A DNA stretch of 64,000 nucleotides from Patella vulgata (Eukaryota; Mollusca; Gastropoda; Patellidae), in contig NC_065884.2 of the NCBI RefSeq assembly GCF_932274485.2, forward strand, positions 25,095,622-25,159,621, read 5' to 3'. Numbering within the stretch: position 1 is the first letter of the stretch; every line of letters starts with the position of its first letter. The translations under genes were made by a program, and so were the position numbers. The notes under the pieces are model-generated. The model did not search any database. It worked only from the letters and a program-made list of their open reading frames with translations, and was not told the DNA's origin. Of the stretch, positions 23,194 to 34,907 are shown piece by piece.

Positions 23194-26100
23194 ATGGACT
23201 ATGTACTGGGAATTGACTTTGGTACAACTTCAGTAAAAATAGTTGTTCTGGATCATATAACAAGTCAACAACTTTACTCGTCTAATGTTAAGACAGATGC
23301 TGATGTTGAGAGCGTGATTGGAGAAGCAGGCTATGAACAGAATGTAGGAAAGATTTATGAAGCTTTGGAAAAATTAGTTCTCCAGATACCTGATGAATTG
23401 AAAAATAACATCAAAACTATAGGAGTAACAGGACAAATGCATGGGCTGGTTCTGTGGAAAACACCACAGGCCAGTGATTTGGGTTTAATGAAATGTGAAT
23501 CATCAAATTTGTACACTTGGCAAGATCAAAGAGCTATCCCAGAATTCCTGTCTTTGCTACCTGTTCCAGACAGTCATATTCCCTTAGCAACTGGTTTTGG
23601 CTGTGTGACTTACTTTTGGCTATTACAGCACCAGCCACACATGATTAAACATTTTGATTGGTTAGGCACTATAATGGATCACTTTGTTTTCTCATTGTGT
23701 CGATTAGAACATCCAGCAACGACCAGTCAACTAGCAGCAAGTTTAGGATTTTTTAATACCCAGACAAATACTTGGAATATTGAAATGTAATGGAAAAAAA
23801 TTTATTATAAAGAGTAAAATGAAAAGAAATTGGGTTTAACATCCTACTGTTCTGCTCTGCTCAAACTGGGATAATGGAAACAGGCATGCAGTGTGCTATG
23901 AGGGAAATTTTGCCTGGCTCTACAGTCTACTCTTGTACTGAATTCCAACTGTCAATGTGATCAATCCGAACAACTATACGTTGCCCTTGCCAAGCCCTCT
24001 GTCCTGCACCACTGACAATGGGGGACCATGCAGTAAAATCCTGATAAACTTTCTCGGTCAATACAGGTATCAAACATGGGACCGCTTGGTTAGTGAGCCA
24101 ACGTCTTACTCACTGAGCAACCATGGCTCCGATAAAGAGTAAAATACATAGCAGTAGGAAATTAAATCACATTATTTTCAAATTTCATTAAGATAAATAT
24201 ATTTTTATTTGTTGATCTATATTTTTCTTCTTTTTTTTTCACTCCAATTTTATATCTTGTATTGTTAATGCTGTGGTCCTGTAGTATAGTTTGTTATATC
24301 TGTTTATTGTTGTGCATTTTTCCTGCATTGTCTTTTAGTCATGGCCTAAAATGGTTCGAATAGCAGATGATTGTATTTCTTAAATGGTAATCCTAGCATA
24401 CGGTATGTTTATTTAATTTTGTAAATATTTATATAAAGGTTTTTAATTTCAGATTGAAGACACGTGGCTTTCCAGTTGATAGATTACCAAGGATTGTAAA
24501 AGCAGGTACCATTGTAGGACAACTTGTTGATGATTGGCATTGCATTAAAAAGGGTGTATCTGTTTTAGCTGGACTTGGAGATGTTCAGTGTTCATTCCTT
24601 TCTTCCTTGTTGTGTCAAAATACAGGTAAATACACTTTTAAAATTCATTCCAATGAGAAACCTGGAGAAAAGCCAAGAAGTTAGACAAGAGATACTTCTC
24701 CTTGTCATGTACAAACTCAGAAATAAACCTATGACTTTCATAGGAACAGGCCTCATATATTAAAAATGGACATGCTCAGATAATACCTCAGTATGTTTCT
24801 ACTAAGCTTATAAAACAATGTTAATTAGGGTTTCACACTGCGTAGCCAGTGTGAAACACTATTGTTTTTGTTCGGATTATTATTCTTCTTATTATTATTA
24901 TTATTATTTTTCCATTTGAGCATATCTCAGAAACTACTTGTCGGATCGATTCGATGTCTTCGGCTTTACTGGAAAAGTGGGTTTGACTTAAGTTTTAAAG
25001 CTATTTCCAACGTTCTGTGACAATGCGAAATGTCCAAAATCACCGAAGTTGTCGTTTTTTGATATTTTGCCGTAATGTTATCAATAATTGTCGGATTGTA
25101 ATATTTGATACATTTTGACATAGCCAGAGACAAGGCACATTGGTAAGGTTCTTTGGATTTTTTATTTTCGACGAATCTTCGGAGATATTAGGCGCCAAAT
25201 TTTGAAAATTAAAATTTTTTACGAAAAACTTTTTTATTAATGAATATTTTTATGTGGTATTTTACCAAGGTTTAAAGGGTCATCTGATTTGACAAAAAAT
25301 GTCACCGTATTTTTCCTTGGCCCCCATTGGCTAATTCAGTTTTTCAGTCCTGGATTAATTATTTATTGTTTGATTTGTATAAAACAAAGTTCATATGTTC
25401 CGCGGTCCAAAATGTCATTTTTTTTTGTTACCGGTACATTTTCCTTTCGGCAACGAAAGTAACATAAATTTAGCAAAAACTGCAATTTTGAGAGTTCGGT
25501 ACCACTTTTTGAAAGCAAATATTATTTTTTTCAAATCTGGTATGACTGAAAGGGTTTGCCCTGTTAATGCGCAGAAATCATCGCGCTCAGTTTTTTTAAT
25601 TTTTATTTCGTTTTTCAGATCATTTCGATTTAAAGGTGAAAAAAGGTGAAAAAATGAGCTATTCACAACTCATTCAGGCTTTTCATATTTTAAAATATTT
25701 CTTCGCAACTTTCATAAACTAGTAGCAATAATCCATACGAAGAGAATGTATGTGAAAATTAATTTGTAATATGAACAGTTGCCGAGAAATGGGCAATTTT
25801 GTATGAGTCACTTTTTATGCTAGTTTGCCTGTATAAGAGTCAATTATTATTCGATTTTCATAAAAGTGACACCATTTGATGCGTATTGTCAATTTTAACA
25901 AGGTCAAACCAATTTAACATTTTCAATGTCACCGAAAATGACGTAATTTGGGCAAAAATTGTATTTCTAACCTTCAAAACCAGTAATTTATTCAAATGAG
26001 TCTTATTTGTTATTTGTTTAAAATTTTGATATTTTATTCTAATCAACTAATTATTCGATTTACATAAAATTTTCACCATGTGATGCCTTATGCTATTTCA

Positions 26101-28271
26101 GATTTCATGAAACTAATTTAACATTTTTATTATCACCGGAAGTAATGTAATGTTGTCAGGATCACTTACATGTAATGAATGTATACAATGAATTGATATT
26201 GCCGGAATTGGTTGATTCTGCGTACATTTTATGTGATGTGTGCAATGCTTAAATGGAAACCTGTTTAATGGTTTCATCGGTACCGGAAGTGACATATGTT
26301 CAAGGGTAACGGGGCACCGGTGAAACCCGTCATTACTGAATCGCAGTTCTAGTTGACAATTTGTGTTTTGTATTTCAGCAGTATTAAACATGGGTACCTC
26401 ACTACAACTTGGCTGTATAGTTAAACAAGATAACTTCAAACAACCAGATTCAACATACATTCAACACTTTCCTTATTTTAATGAAGACTATCTTGCTTTA
26501 GCAGCCAGTTTAAATGGAGGAAATGTTATTAACCAATTTGTTCAGATGCTTGTCAAATGGATGAAACAATTTAGTATGTACTATTTAGCTTGTGTCGTTT
26601 ACTTACTGTTTGTTGTTATCATCAGTACACAAAAGAAATCCATCTTCATAGAATCATAGAACTTTTAAATAATTGCTTCTGAAACATGCACCTATTCAAG
26701 CAAGCATTATAGGAGGGACTATCATCCTCAAATCATAATACAGCCTGGTCTTTATATAGGCCTAATCAGTCTCTTATACTTGGTTAAACTGAGTCCAAAG
26801 TGTCTGACTCTTTTAACTTGTCTCTTTGGTGAACACTGTGAGGGTTGATGGCCAGGAGAAAGAGAGCAAAATGGGGTTTAACGTCCACTCGACACAAACT
26901 AGGTCATTTCGGGACTAATATATGGTTCAATTTTATTTCAATAATTTGCTTGCGCATAGGGGTCTGTAGCAGTGGGAGGAAACTGGAGGACCCAGAGAAA
27001 ACCCACAAGGTTGGACTGGCGACCCTACTCCTTGTCACGTACAACCAGGGAATCGAAACCACGCCAGTTGACTCAATGATAGACCTTATAATACAGCGCA
27101 GACGCGCTAACCATTTAAAATTTTGATACCTTTTCTTGTTTGTATTGTAAAAGTTTAAAAAAACAGTTCAAAATTTTTACCAGACTGTAATTTTGAAAAA
27201 CAAAACAGAAAAGACCATTATGAAACCAGATTATAGATAAAGCGGTGGACACTAGCCGAATGAATCAATCGGCGTCGAAATTCGCCTAGTGTGTCCACTG
27301 TCATTGGCCCGAATCAAACAGATTTGATATATTCGGCCGAATTATATTCGCCTGGTGTGTCCGCTTCGCCGAAGCATTTGGCCGAATATAGAATTCATTA
27401 GCCAATCACCACTCATATAGAGAAGTCACGTGATAGTTTGAAGACATAGCCGCCATGTTTAATCATGTGACGTGAAAGGTGATGCAATCGACTGGTGAAT
27501 CGGGCGAAGCATTCGGCTAGTGTGTCCACCCATTCGGCCGAATAAAATTGGGCGCCGATTGATTCGGCTGAATAATTCGGCTAATGTGTCCACTGCTTAA
27601 GGCATGGCTAGCTTGAATATCAGACTCTTTCCCTAGCCTTTCTTATACCTATTTTGCCAAACCTTTAAAGGTTAAGAGTACATGAGAAATTTTGACAATT
27701 CACATGGATTCCCACCTTACATTAATATTCATTGATGGACAGTCGAATTATTTATCTTTCAAAAGTGGTATCCCAGACCTATCTAAAACTTTTTGCCCCA
27801 AACAATTATGTAAATATTGTTCCAATCTGACTTAAACTGATTTTTTTATTAACTCTTATTACAGGTGTGGATATTAGTGAAAATGATGTTTGGGAGAAAT
27901 TATTGAAAGAAAGTGAAAATGTAACCCTAGATGAACATCTGGAAGTTAAACCAACATTATTTGGAGAACGTCATGCACCAAGTGAATTTGGTAGCATCCT
28001 TGGCTTAACCCCTAAAAATTTGAATCTTCCCCAACTGTTTAATTCAATCTGCTTTGGCCTGATTAAAAATGCACAAGCAATGATGCCTGTAGAATTTCTA
28101 AAATCACACAATATTGAAAGGATTATGGGTAGTGGAAGCGTTCTTTCGCGAAATCCATTGATAAGAAATCACTTAAAAGAAGTATTTAAAGATTTTACGT
28201 TTGTTGATGGTTTAGACTGTGATTCTGCAACTGGTGCTGCCCTATGTGTAATAAAATATTGTCAAAATTAA
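23194..28271 (+). CDS. SHPK: Sedoheptulokinase
   Basis: FGGY-family carbohydrate kinase that phosphorylates sedoheptulose to sedoheptulose 7-phosphate, feeding the non-oxidative pentose phosphate pathway in the cytosol. Exons 23194-23786, 24453-24625, 26379-26573 and 27865-28271 join in phase to 455 residues (human 478). The phosphate-binding motif GIDFGTTSVK is at residues 6-15. Next come VTGQMHGLVLWKT, TWQDQRA and ATGFGCVTYFWLL, which are close to human SHPK. GLGDVQCS (exon 2), AVLNMGTSLQL and AASLNGGNV (exon 3), and TLFGERHAP and MGSGSVLSRN (exon 4) are family nucleotide and sugar-site blocks. An acceptor TCTTGCAG ends just before the start codon, so a 5'-UTR exon is likely upstream. Introns 1-3 carry, respectively, a full SINE-A, a 1.5-kb hairpin-ended repeat, and a SINE-B plus a TTAA MITE. 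Confidence 0.95.
23807..24145 (-). repeat. SINE-A, near full length, with 14-bp target duplication
   Basis: Lies in SHPK intron 1. ATAAAGAGTAAAAT is repeated exactly at 23807-23820 and 24132-24145. On the minus strand the element begins with a tRNA-like head (CGGAGCCATGGTTGCTCAGT, later TTTGATACC) and ends in AAACCCAATTTC. It is a typical tRNA-derived SINE insertion. Confidence 0.9.
24828..26350 (-). mobile_element. Hairpin-ended dispersed repeat, long copy
   Basis: Begins TTAGGG and then a hairpin, TTTCACACTG-CGTAGC-CAGTGTGAAA (24831-24856), followed by a TTATTATTA tract and about 1.4 kb of AT-rich non-coding DNA. It ends near GGTGAAACCCGTCATTACTG. It nearly fills SHPK intron 2. A second copy starts at 54727 and a fragment lies at 1240-1590. 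Read on the minus strand it ends hairpin-CCCTAA, reminiscent of a Helitron 3' end (hairpin then CTRR), but no Rep/helicase is present and the flanks do not settle it. Confidence 0.6.
26853..27118 (-). repeat. SINE-B, near full length
   Basis: Tail first: a GA-rich tract, AAATGGGGTTTAACGTCC, ACTAGGTCATTTCGGGAC. The central domain on the minus strand reads GGTCCTCCAGTTTCCTCCCA, and the tRNA-like head includes GATTCCCTGGTTG and GGTTAGCGCG. Lies in SHPK intron 3. The central block recalls the widely conserved metazoan SINE core; I cannot confirm which one. Confidence 0.8.
27238..27600 (+). mobile_element. Palindromic TTAA-type MITE, second copy
   Basis: Body 27242-27596, bounded by TAAA on the left and TTAA on the right, with terminal GCGGTGGACAC / GTGTCCACTGC. 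It is rich in ATTCGGCCGAAT-type motifs and is homologous over its length, inverted, to the copy at 6150-6472. Lies in SHPK intron 3. Non-coding. Confidence 0.7.
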
Positions 28272-28336
28272 GCTGATCTTTTTATGATATACATGATTGT
28301 TTTGATTTTATGATATACATGATTGTTTTTTTATAA

Positions 28337-28570
28337 ATGAAATGAAATGGGCTTTAGCGTCCTACTGTTCTGCTCCGACTGGACTAATGAAGACGGGCAT
28401 ATGCCATACAGTGTGTTATGAGGGATATTTTACCTGGACAGTAGTGGCATTACTGCCTACTCTTCCATTGAATTCCAACTGCCAAGGGATCTTTTACTTG
28501 CATGCCAATATGTACATGCCATGGGACCTTGGTATTTGTCCCATCTGAATGACTAGACAGCTGTCCTTTA
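28337..28570 (-). repeat. SINE-A, 5'-truncated
   Basis: Starts about 65 bases after the SHPK stop: AAATGAAATGGGCTTTAGCG, CTAATGAAGACGGGCAT, GGGATCTTTTACTTGCATGC, ending before the tRNA head. It probably lies in the SHPK 3'-UTR or just beyond it. Confidence 0.75.
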
Positions 28571-28591
28571 GTCGGGTATTTTTCGGCTAAT

Positions 28592-29369
28592 AATAAGTAG
28601 CAATCTTGTTAAAACACAGATGCTATTTCGTTTCATTTTTTATAGTTTAAAATGTTGTTTTACTTAAAATAAACACAACAGTTCTATGGATAACAATTAC
28701 TATATTTAATTAAAGCTACGTTTCAACAATGATTCTCTTGTCGTTATCAAGCACAATACTGATACAGACAGAAGGAGTGAAATATATATACTATGTACAA
28801 TCAAAACATTCAATGAAACCATAAATTAGGAGAACAGTGACCTTTGATCTTATAATGAAACCATATGCAGAAATATAAACCTCTAATCGTAATGTACACA
28901 TAGATGGAAACCACTTAATTAATATGGGATTATAACCCTAGATGTGTGATATGGACATTGATTGACTCTTGTGTGATTATAATACCTAGCCGTACAACTG
29001 TATACAAATATTTTTATATGTTAACAAGTTACAGAAACTGCTTAATAAATTGTTTTACTTGTCTTTACTACAGGATCTGGAAGAGTTGTTATATAACAAG
29101 CGTTCTGGATAATGTGAGGGATTAGCCAATGAAACGGTCTGTTATGGCAAGTTTTTGGCGTGAGGTGCACTGAACTGTGGGTAACCCACTAGAAACATCA
29201 ACACTGATTGGAATTAATCAAAAGTCTGTCATCATAGGGTCAAAAGCTGCTCGTATGACCTCTGACGTGACCTTCTACTACAACCGGTCAGATCTTCATG
29301 AGAGGACATCAAAAGTTAAAAAAATTAAATGAAATATAGATCTGCATTTAAATCAGATTGAATAAGTAG
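28592..29369. mobile_element. MITE with CAATCTG termini and perfect 9-bp target duplication (long copy)
   Basis: Body 28601-29360, 760 bases. The left end CAATCTTGTTAAAACACAGA and right end ...TTTAAATCAGATTG are inverted repeats of about 40 bases. AATAAGTAG flanks both sides exactly (28592-28600, 29361-29369). Relative to the two ~350-base copies it has about 400 extra bases (roughly 28640-29050). A 9-bp duplication is typical of Mutator-like elements; that assignment is an inference. Confidence 0.8.
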
Positions 29370-29930
29370 GTAATCTATCAAAACTGAGTTGTGCATCAGT
29401 TTACACATAAGTCTCAGAGTTCAGTTTAGCCTATCATTTCATCTATAGGCAAGTTCACCCAATCATAGGTCGATGGTTGTCATAGATAAAAGATCTACTG
29501 ATCCGTATGGTTTGATGGACCCTTTTAATTATAGTATAATTTGAGGTAAAATGGTCAACCAAAACACTTTTCTGCAGAAGTTTTCTTGTTTTCCTAGCTG
29601 GTTCACACTAACGACACATGTTCATACAATGTCATAACGGCCAGAGGAGGATGCAGGCCATACAATAGCCATCAAGATGTCAATATTTCAACTTTAGTTT
29701 TTTTGCTGTCATTCAAAAGTTTACAACTACCGGTATCTAAAATTCAGATAACTTTTACCTTATGTTCTGCAATATTTTACTCAGCTAGCAATGGTGCTTG
29801 CTTCGTCCTAACTCCCCTGACATCCAAAAATGCTTATCTTTTTTCACAGTTCTACGGTTTGTTGAAGGTTTGTGGGCTTATTTTTTTTATTTGGGACGAT
29901 GCCGGAAGTCCTTGGATCTATTATAGGCCT
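29370..29930. other. Gene-free stretch
   Basis: AT-rich, no supported feature. Confidence 0.4.
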
Positions 29931-30205
29931 ATGGAGAGAGAGAGAGAGAACATCCACTCGACACAGAAAAAGTCATTTTGGGACTAAAACATGGTTCAAT
30001 TTTATTTCAATAATTCGCTTGCGCGTAGGGGTCTTTAGCAGTGGGAAGAAACCAGAGGACCGGGAGAAAACCCAAGAGGTTGGACAGACGAACCTACTCT
30101 GTGTCACTTACAACCGGAAAATCGAAACCATACCAGTTGACTCAATGACAGACCTTATGATACAGCGCGCACATGCTAACCAATCGGCCATCTCTCCCCC
30201 CCCCC
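29931..30205 (-). repeat. SINE-B copy
   Basis: A GAGAGAGA tract is followed by CATCCACTCGACACAG, GTCATTTTGGGACTAA, ...TTGCGCGTAGGGGTC, CGGGAGAAAACCC, and ends with the head complement ATGCTAACCAATCGGCCATC. The GGGGTTTAACG tail segment is missing. A C tract and CATGGCCATCATGGCC-type repeats follow. Confidence 0.75.
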
Positions 30206-31242
30206 CCATCCATGGCCATCATGGCCATCATGGCCATGGCCTAGGAATCAGGATTATATTATATTGATGTTACATTTAGCCTATCCCCTATAGCTTTTAT
30301 TATTGGTTATTCCATTTAGGCCTATTCTTAACGATATCCCCACTTATTTTAAGGAGGAGGGTTATCCTAACATAAGAAATTAAATTTTTACTAGTAGGCT
30401 TATTCTAAAATTTGAAATGACACTATTGACCTGGCAAATGGCTGTAAAACCCCTACAATGGCATAAGGGAGAGAACTCCATTTTAGTTGTCGTAATATTA
30501 TACTCTTTATTATTCTTTTTACAGCAGAATTATTTTACAGCATGTCTGCGTTCTTTATCATGTACAACTTTATGGTTTAAGTTACGCTTAAATAGAAAGA
30601 GAAATGTTTTCGACACATAATTTTGCGACATCATGTTGAACGCTCGATTTCCGGAAGTAAACATTGCATAGAATATTGTTTTTGTTTAGAAACAAGGTAG
30701 ATATTTAAGTTCTTGTGAATTCGAGATGCTGTCGGGCTGACTACTTTTTGTTATGTGTTTGTTTTTTTATAATTTGGTTGACGTCTAAATAGGGAAAGTG
30801 TACATATCAGTGCGCATGAAATTACTTTGTCTTTTTTTAAATTTTAATTTTGACTGCTGCCTTGTCAATGTCGGTAGCCTAGTCGCATTCATTCACACGA
30901 CATTGGCCAGTTAATAACGGGAAGTCGCTGTATTTTCAAAAATCTCATTTTTAATACCTAGGATGTAAGAATTAATATAGGCAAAGTTCTTCTCTGTCCA
31001 TGTACTCCAACGTGGCGAGACTGAGTGATAGGTATCGTTCATTTGTAACCTACTGGTGCCTCAAGCAGGTTTACTCGCTCACAAATTATGGCAGAATATT
31101 AGGCGGACCAAACAATAATGAGTTGAAAGGCGTCTGTCGGTAAATTCCACTTGCATGTGTTCAATGAACAAAAATAAAACTCATGACAAATCACAATTAC
31201 CAAACCTCATAGGTTAAAACTCCATTTATACTGCAATTATTC
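30206..31242. other. Gene-free stretch, possible upstream promoter
   Basis: No coding region supported. CCGGAAGT at about 30651 is a perfect ETS-type promoter motif, and GAAACAAG|GTAGAT at about 30690-30702 could be a splice donor. Together they might mark a non-coding first exon of the gene at 34908, but this is speculative. Confidence 0.25.
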
Positions 31243-31419
31243 CTAACTGTAGACGCCAAACTAGGCTACATTAGCTTTCTAGGCAATGTGGTGGCCATAC
31301 AGTACGCTATTCTTAAAATGTCTGTTGTTGTAGACTACTTGTCAATTCACTTCTCTAGTTCTAATACTATTAAAAGTTGTTTATTAATTGTTGGGTTTCA
31401 TTCTTTCAACCAATTACAA

Positions 31420-34150
31420 CATCATAGTTGAAGAGACAAGATTCGTGTTGTATTTGATTGTGGAGCACTATACAATGGTATATCTCTTAATAGCTTATTA
31501 CTACCTGGACCAAACCATACCAACAATTTAATAGGAGTTCTCCTTAGATTTTGACAGTCTAGGAGCAGATCGTCATAATCAGAGACATTGAAGCCATGTT
31601 TTACCAAATAGGAGACTGTCTTCGATTCTTCTAATAAGAACCCAGAAGTATTCAGAATGAAAATACATCTATTCAGGGCTTCGTCTTCACCCAGTTGTTC
31701 TAATGCTGCACTCTAACTGAAAACTATCAACACAGAAAGATTTAAACAAGACGTCATCAACATAAAAATGAGAAACTTTTACGTAGACAACTGTTAAAAA
31801 TCTTTCAAGAATGAAAGTGACCCTATATCTGATTTGAAGGCTTTATGTAAAATTGGAGGATTTAATATCACCAAATGGTCCAGCAATAGTAGAAATCTGT
31901 ACTAGTTGTAGGGTGCCCCACCATAAATGAATATCTCCAAATATCTCGACAATTACACCACAATATATATATTTAAGATTGCTGTCCCAGTGAAACCAGC
32001 AAATAGAAGAGGAATCCTATCCATTACCAGTTCCATACATTTTACAGCAAAGACCTTACTTCAAGAAATATGTAAGCAAGGACTTGATTGGGATAATGAT
32101 GTGACTGGAAGTTTATTGAAGATGTGACAGAACTGGTTAATTGGATTACCATTACTACTAGATGAAATTCAGATTCCATGAAGTATAAAACCATATGGTA
32201 AAGTATGTAATATATTGGATATGGTATAGTGGCTTAGTTACGATCAACAAAAGTAATTCTGTACATTGTAGTATGCTCATAGGCATGACAAGAGTAGCCC
32301 CTTTAAAGAAAATCACAATTCCCAGACTGGAACTAGCTGCTGCAACTACTTCCATCAGAATTTCTAAAGTGATTGTAGATGAGTTAGATATAAAGATTCA
32401 CCAATTCATTATTGAAGTTATAGTCAAAAGGTAATTAATTAAATAAGAGAATGATACAGTTTGATTACACATATTCGTGGCCAATCGAATTACAATAATA
32501 ATAATTGTCGATCAATAGGGATATTGTCCTACGAAAGAAAATCCAGCAGATGTATTGTCTTGAGGATTAACGACTTAAGACATAAATAGAAGTAAATGTT
32601 ATATTTATGGTCCAGAATTCTTGTGGAAATTAAAGTCAGTAGTTTCAAGAATACTTACTTTCACCAGGAAAATAAAATTCTTGACCTTATTCCGAATTAG
32701 GAAAGAAAAAAGGAGGAGCAACCGAAGTAGAGAAAGAAAGAAAATCTATAAAACAAGATAGAAATCGAAATGTATTTAGACATAGAAAGGGAGATAATTC
32801 GTCATTTCTAAAATAAACACTTTGCTGAAAAATTTAAGTGCCTAAAGAATGGTGAACTATTGAAAAAAACCAGTCCATTAAGAAAGTTAGATCCATTCAT
32901 CGAAGACAACTTACTTCGAGTTGGAGGGTGCCTTAGCAGAGCTACATGTAATATTGATCACATTGAAAGATATCCTATTATCTTACCAAAGAATTGTGGA
33001 ATTGCCAACCACATTATTTTAGATAGTCTCAGGGCAGTTGCTTGGACATCTTGGAAGAAAGACAACCCATGTTAACATACGTCAGAGCTATTGGTTAATT
33101 GGTGGTAATTCTTTGTTGAAACAGATTTTGTCAAGATGTGTATTGTGTAGATAGTACAGTGGAAAGTCTTTCGTTCAGAAGATGGCGGACCTGCCGAAAG
33201 AAAGAGTCAGTATCGATGGCTGTGATTTCTTCGGTCCCTTTGAAATCAAGCAAGGCCTCTCCACCGTCATAAGGTGTGGTGTCATATTCACTTGTTTTTA
33301 GTTGGAGCAGAAAAGGAAATCAGAATAGAAATACATTCTGATTAAAATGCAGATCTATATTTTGTTTCGTTTTTTTTTTTATACTTTCGATGGCGCACAC
33401 TACATGAAGATCTGACCAGTTGTACTTGGAGTGTCTGGGAGATCGTGTCAGGGGTCACACGAGCAGCTTTTGACACTATGACGTCAGACATTAATTAATC
33501 AATCAGCATTGACTTTTCTAGGGGTTTACCCACAGTTCCGTGTAGAGCACGCCAAGAACTCGCCATAACAGATCGTTGCACTGGCTAATTCCTCACATCA
33601 ACTAGAATGCCTGATAACAACTTTTCCAGATCCGGTGTTGTGAAGACAAGTAAAACGGAATTTTGAACCATAAAAAAACAAAACGAAATAGGATCAGATT
33701 GAACAGAAGTAGAAAGATGGAATTTAGAACAGATTAAAGATTATTTAGTACAAAGAAATGTAAAGTGGAGTTTCAACCCTCCCAGTGGGTCCCACTTTGG
33801 AGGAGTGTGGCAACAGATGATACGCTTTCCTTGTTGAAGGAACAACTGATGAGACCAAACGATGAATCTGTACAAACCCTGTTCTGTGAAGTAGAAAACA
33901 TCATTAATGGCAGACTTCTCACAGAACTATCTACAGATCCTTACCCCAAATCATCTACTACTATTATGGAAAGGTCCTGATCTGCCACCTGGTAATTATC
34001 TCAAATTGATAATTACGTTAGAAAGAGATGGAGACAAATCCAGTATATTGCTGATGTATTCTGGAAAGATGGTAAAAAAGTACTTGTCATTACTTCAAAC
34101 AAGACAGAAATGGTTCAATCAAGATCGAAAGAAATGTCGCTGTGAATGAT
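31420..34150 (+). mobile_element. BEL/Pao LTR-retrotransposon fossil (pol remains)
   Basis: An old, broken copy on the plus strand. Recognisable parts in order are reverse transcriptase (about 31.43-32.12 kb), RNase H region (about 32.28-32.42 kb), and integrase zinc-binding and core regions (about 32.85-33.25 and 33.72-34.1 kb). The frame is interrupted many times, on the order of ten. Gag, protease and long terminal repeats are not recognised. A MITE of the CAATCTG family is inserted in the integrase part. The decay suggests an old insertion. Confidence 0.85.
33334..33701. mobile_element. MITE with CAATCTG termini, inserted in the BEL/Pao fossil
   Basis: Starts CATTCTGATTAAAATGCAGA and ends GGATCAGATTG; the interior is homologous to 40952-41300 (ACTACATGAAGATCTGACCA, TATGACGTCAGACATTA). 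Flanks AATAGAAAT and AACAGAAGT match in 7 of 9 places, a possible decayed 9-bp duplication. It is younger than the element it interrupts. Confidence 0.75.
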
Positions 34151-34907
34151 TAAGTGTTAATTATTGACTCCTCACCACATAATTCGTGGTGTTTAGCTTG
34201 TGTGTTAAGTGTAATAAAGGACAAGAAAGGTGTTGTAAGAATTGTTAATGTTAAAACCATGGTCTTCAGTGTTACAGAGACCAATAGACAAACTTTGTTT
34301 AGTGTTGGAAGAAAATAATAATGCACAATCAGTAAAATAAGATTGTGATATTAATGGACATTTCAAGTTTAGTAAACTGAATATATTTGGATATTTACAT
34401 GCAGTGATTTCTATTTGATTAAAGTGTCATTCCTACTAAAGAGACAATAATGCTAAAATTTATTTAAATGGTTTTATGTATACTTTAATTATATTTGTAC
34501 TATTGTTTTTAAAATTTGACCGTAAAGATTTGATAATATTTCTGTGTAGCTGCAATATTAGAGAGCCGGTATGTTACGGTCATATAATGACAATTTTATT
34601 TCCCTTCAACAAGTAGTCTACAAGAGGCATTTTAAGAATAGCGTTCTGTATGGCCACCTCTTTTGCCTAGAAACCTAATGTAGTTTGGCATCTACACTAA
34701 CTGTCACAAATTTAAACATTCTTATGGGAAAACAGCTACTTATTTATTTGGGCGACATTTCGAAGAGTATTCTCTCAACATTATCAAGTTCTATCTTGAT
34801 ATGGAAAAGTCACAGATTTTCTGGTCTTTTTTATATAAATAACTGCACTTATACTTTTTTAAATTATTATTTGTTAGCTGTACTTTTATTGAGACAAGTG
34901 ACAAAGG

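Larger units (their letters stand above)
31243..34697. repeat. Pair of ~95-bp inverted arms around the BEL/Pao fossil
   Basis: Arms at 31243-31342 and 34609-34697 match in inverse orientation, with blocks such as TTTCTAGGCAA, GTGGCCATACAG, CGCTATTCTTAAAATG and TGTAGACTACTTGT in the same order. I estimate about 85% identity by eye. They lie outside the recognisable pol fragments. Because they are inverted they are not an ordinary pair of long terminal repeats. Confidence 0.7.

Noticed and set aside
31422-31607. Minus-strand frame of 61 codons
   Set aside because: The plus strand of the same bases is the BEL/Pao reverse-transcriptase region; the minus frame is a shadow.
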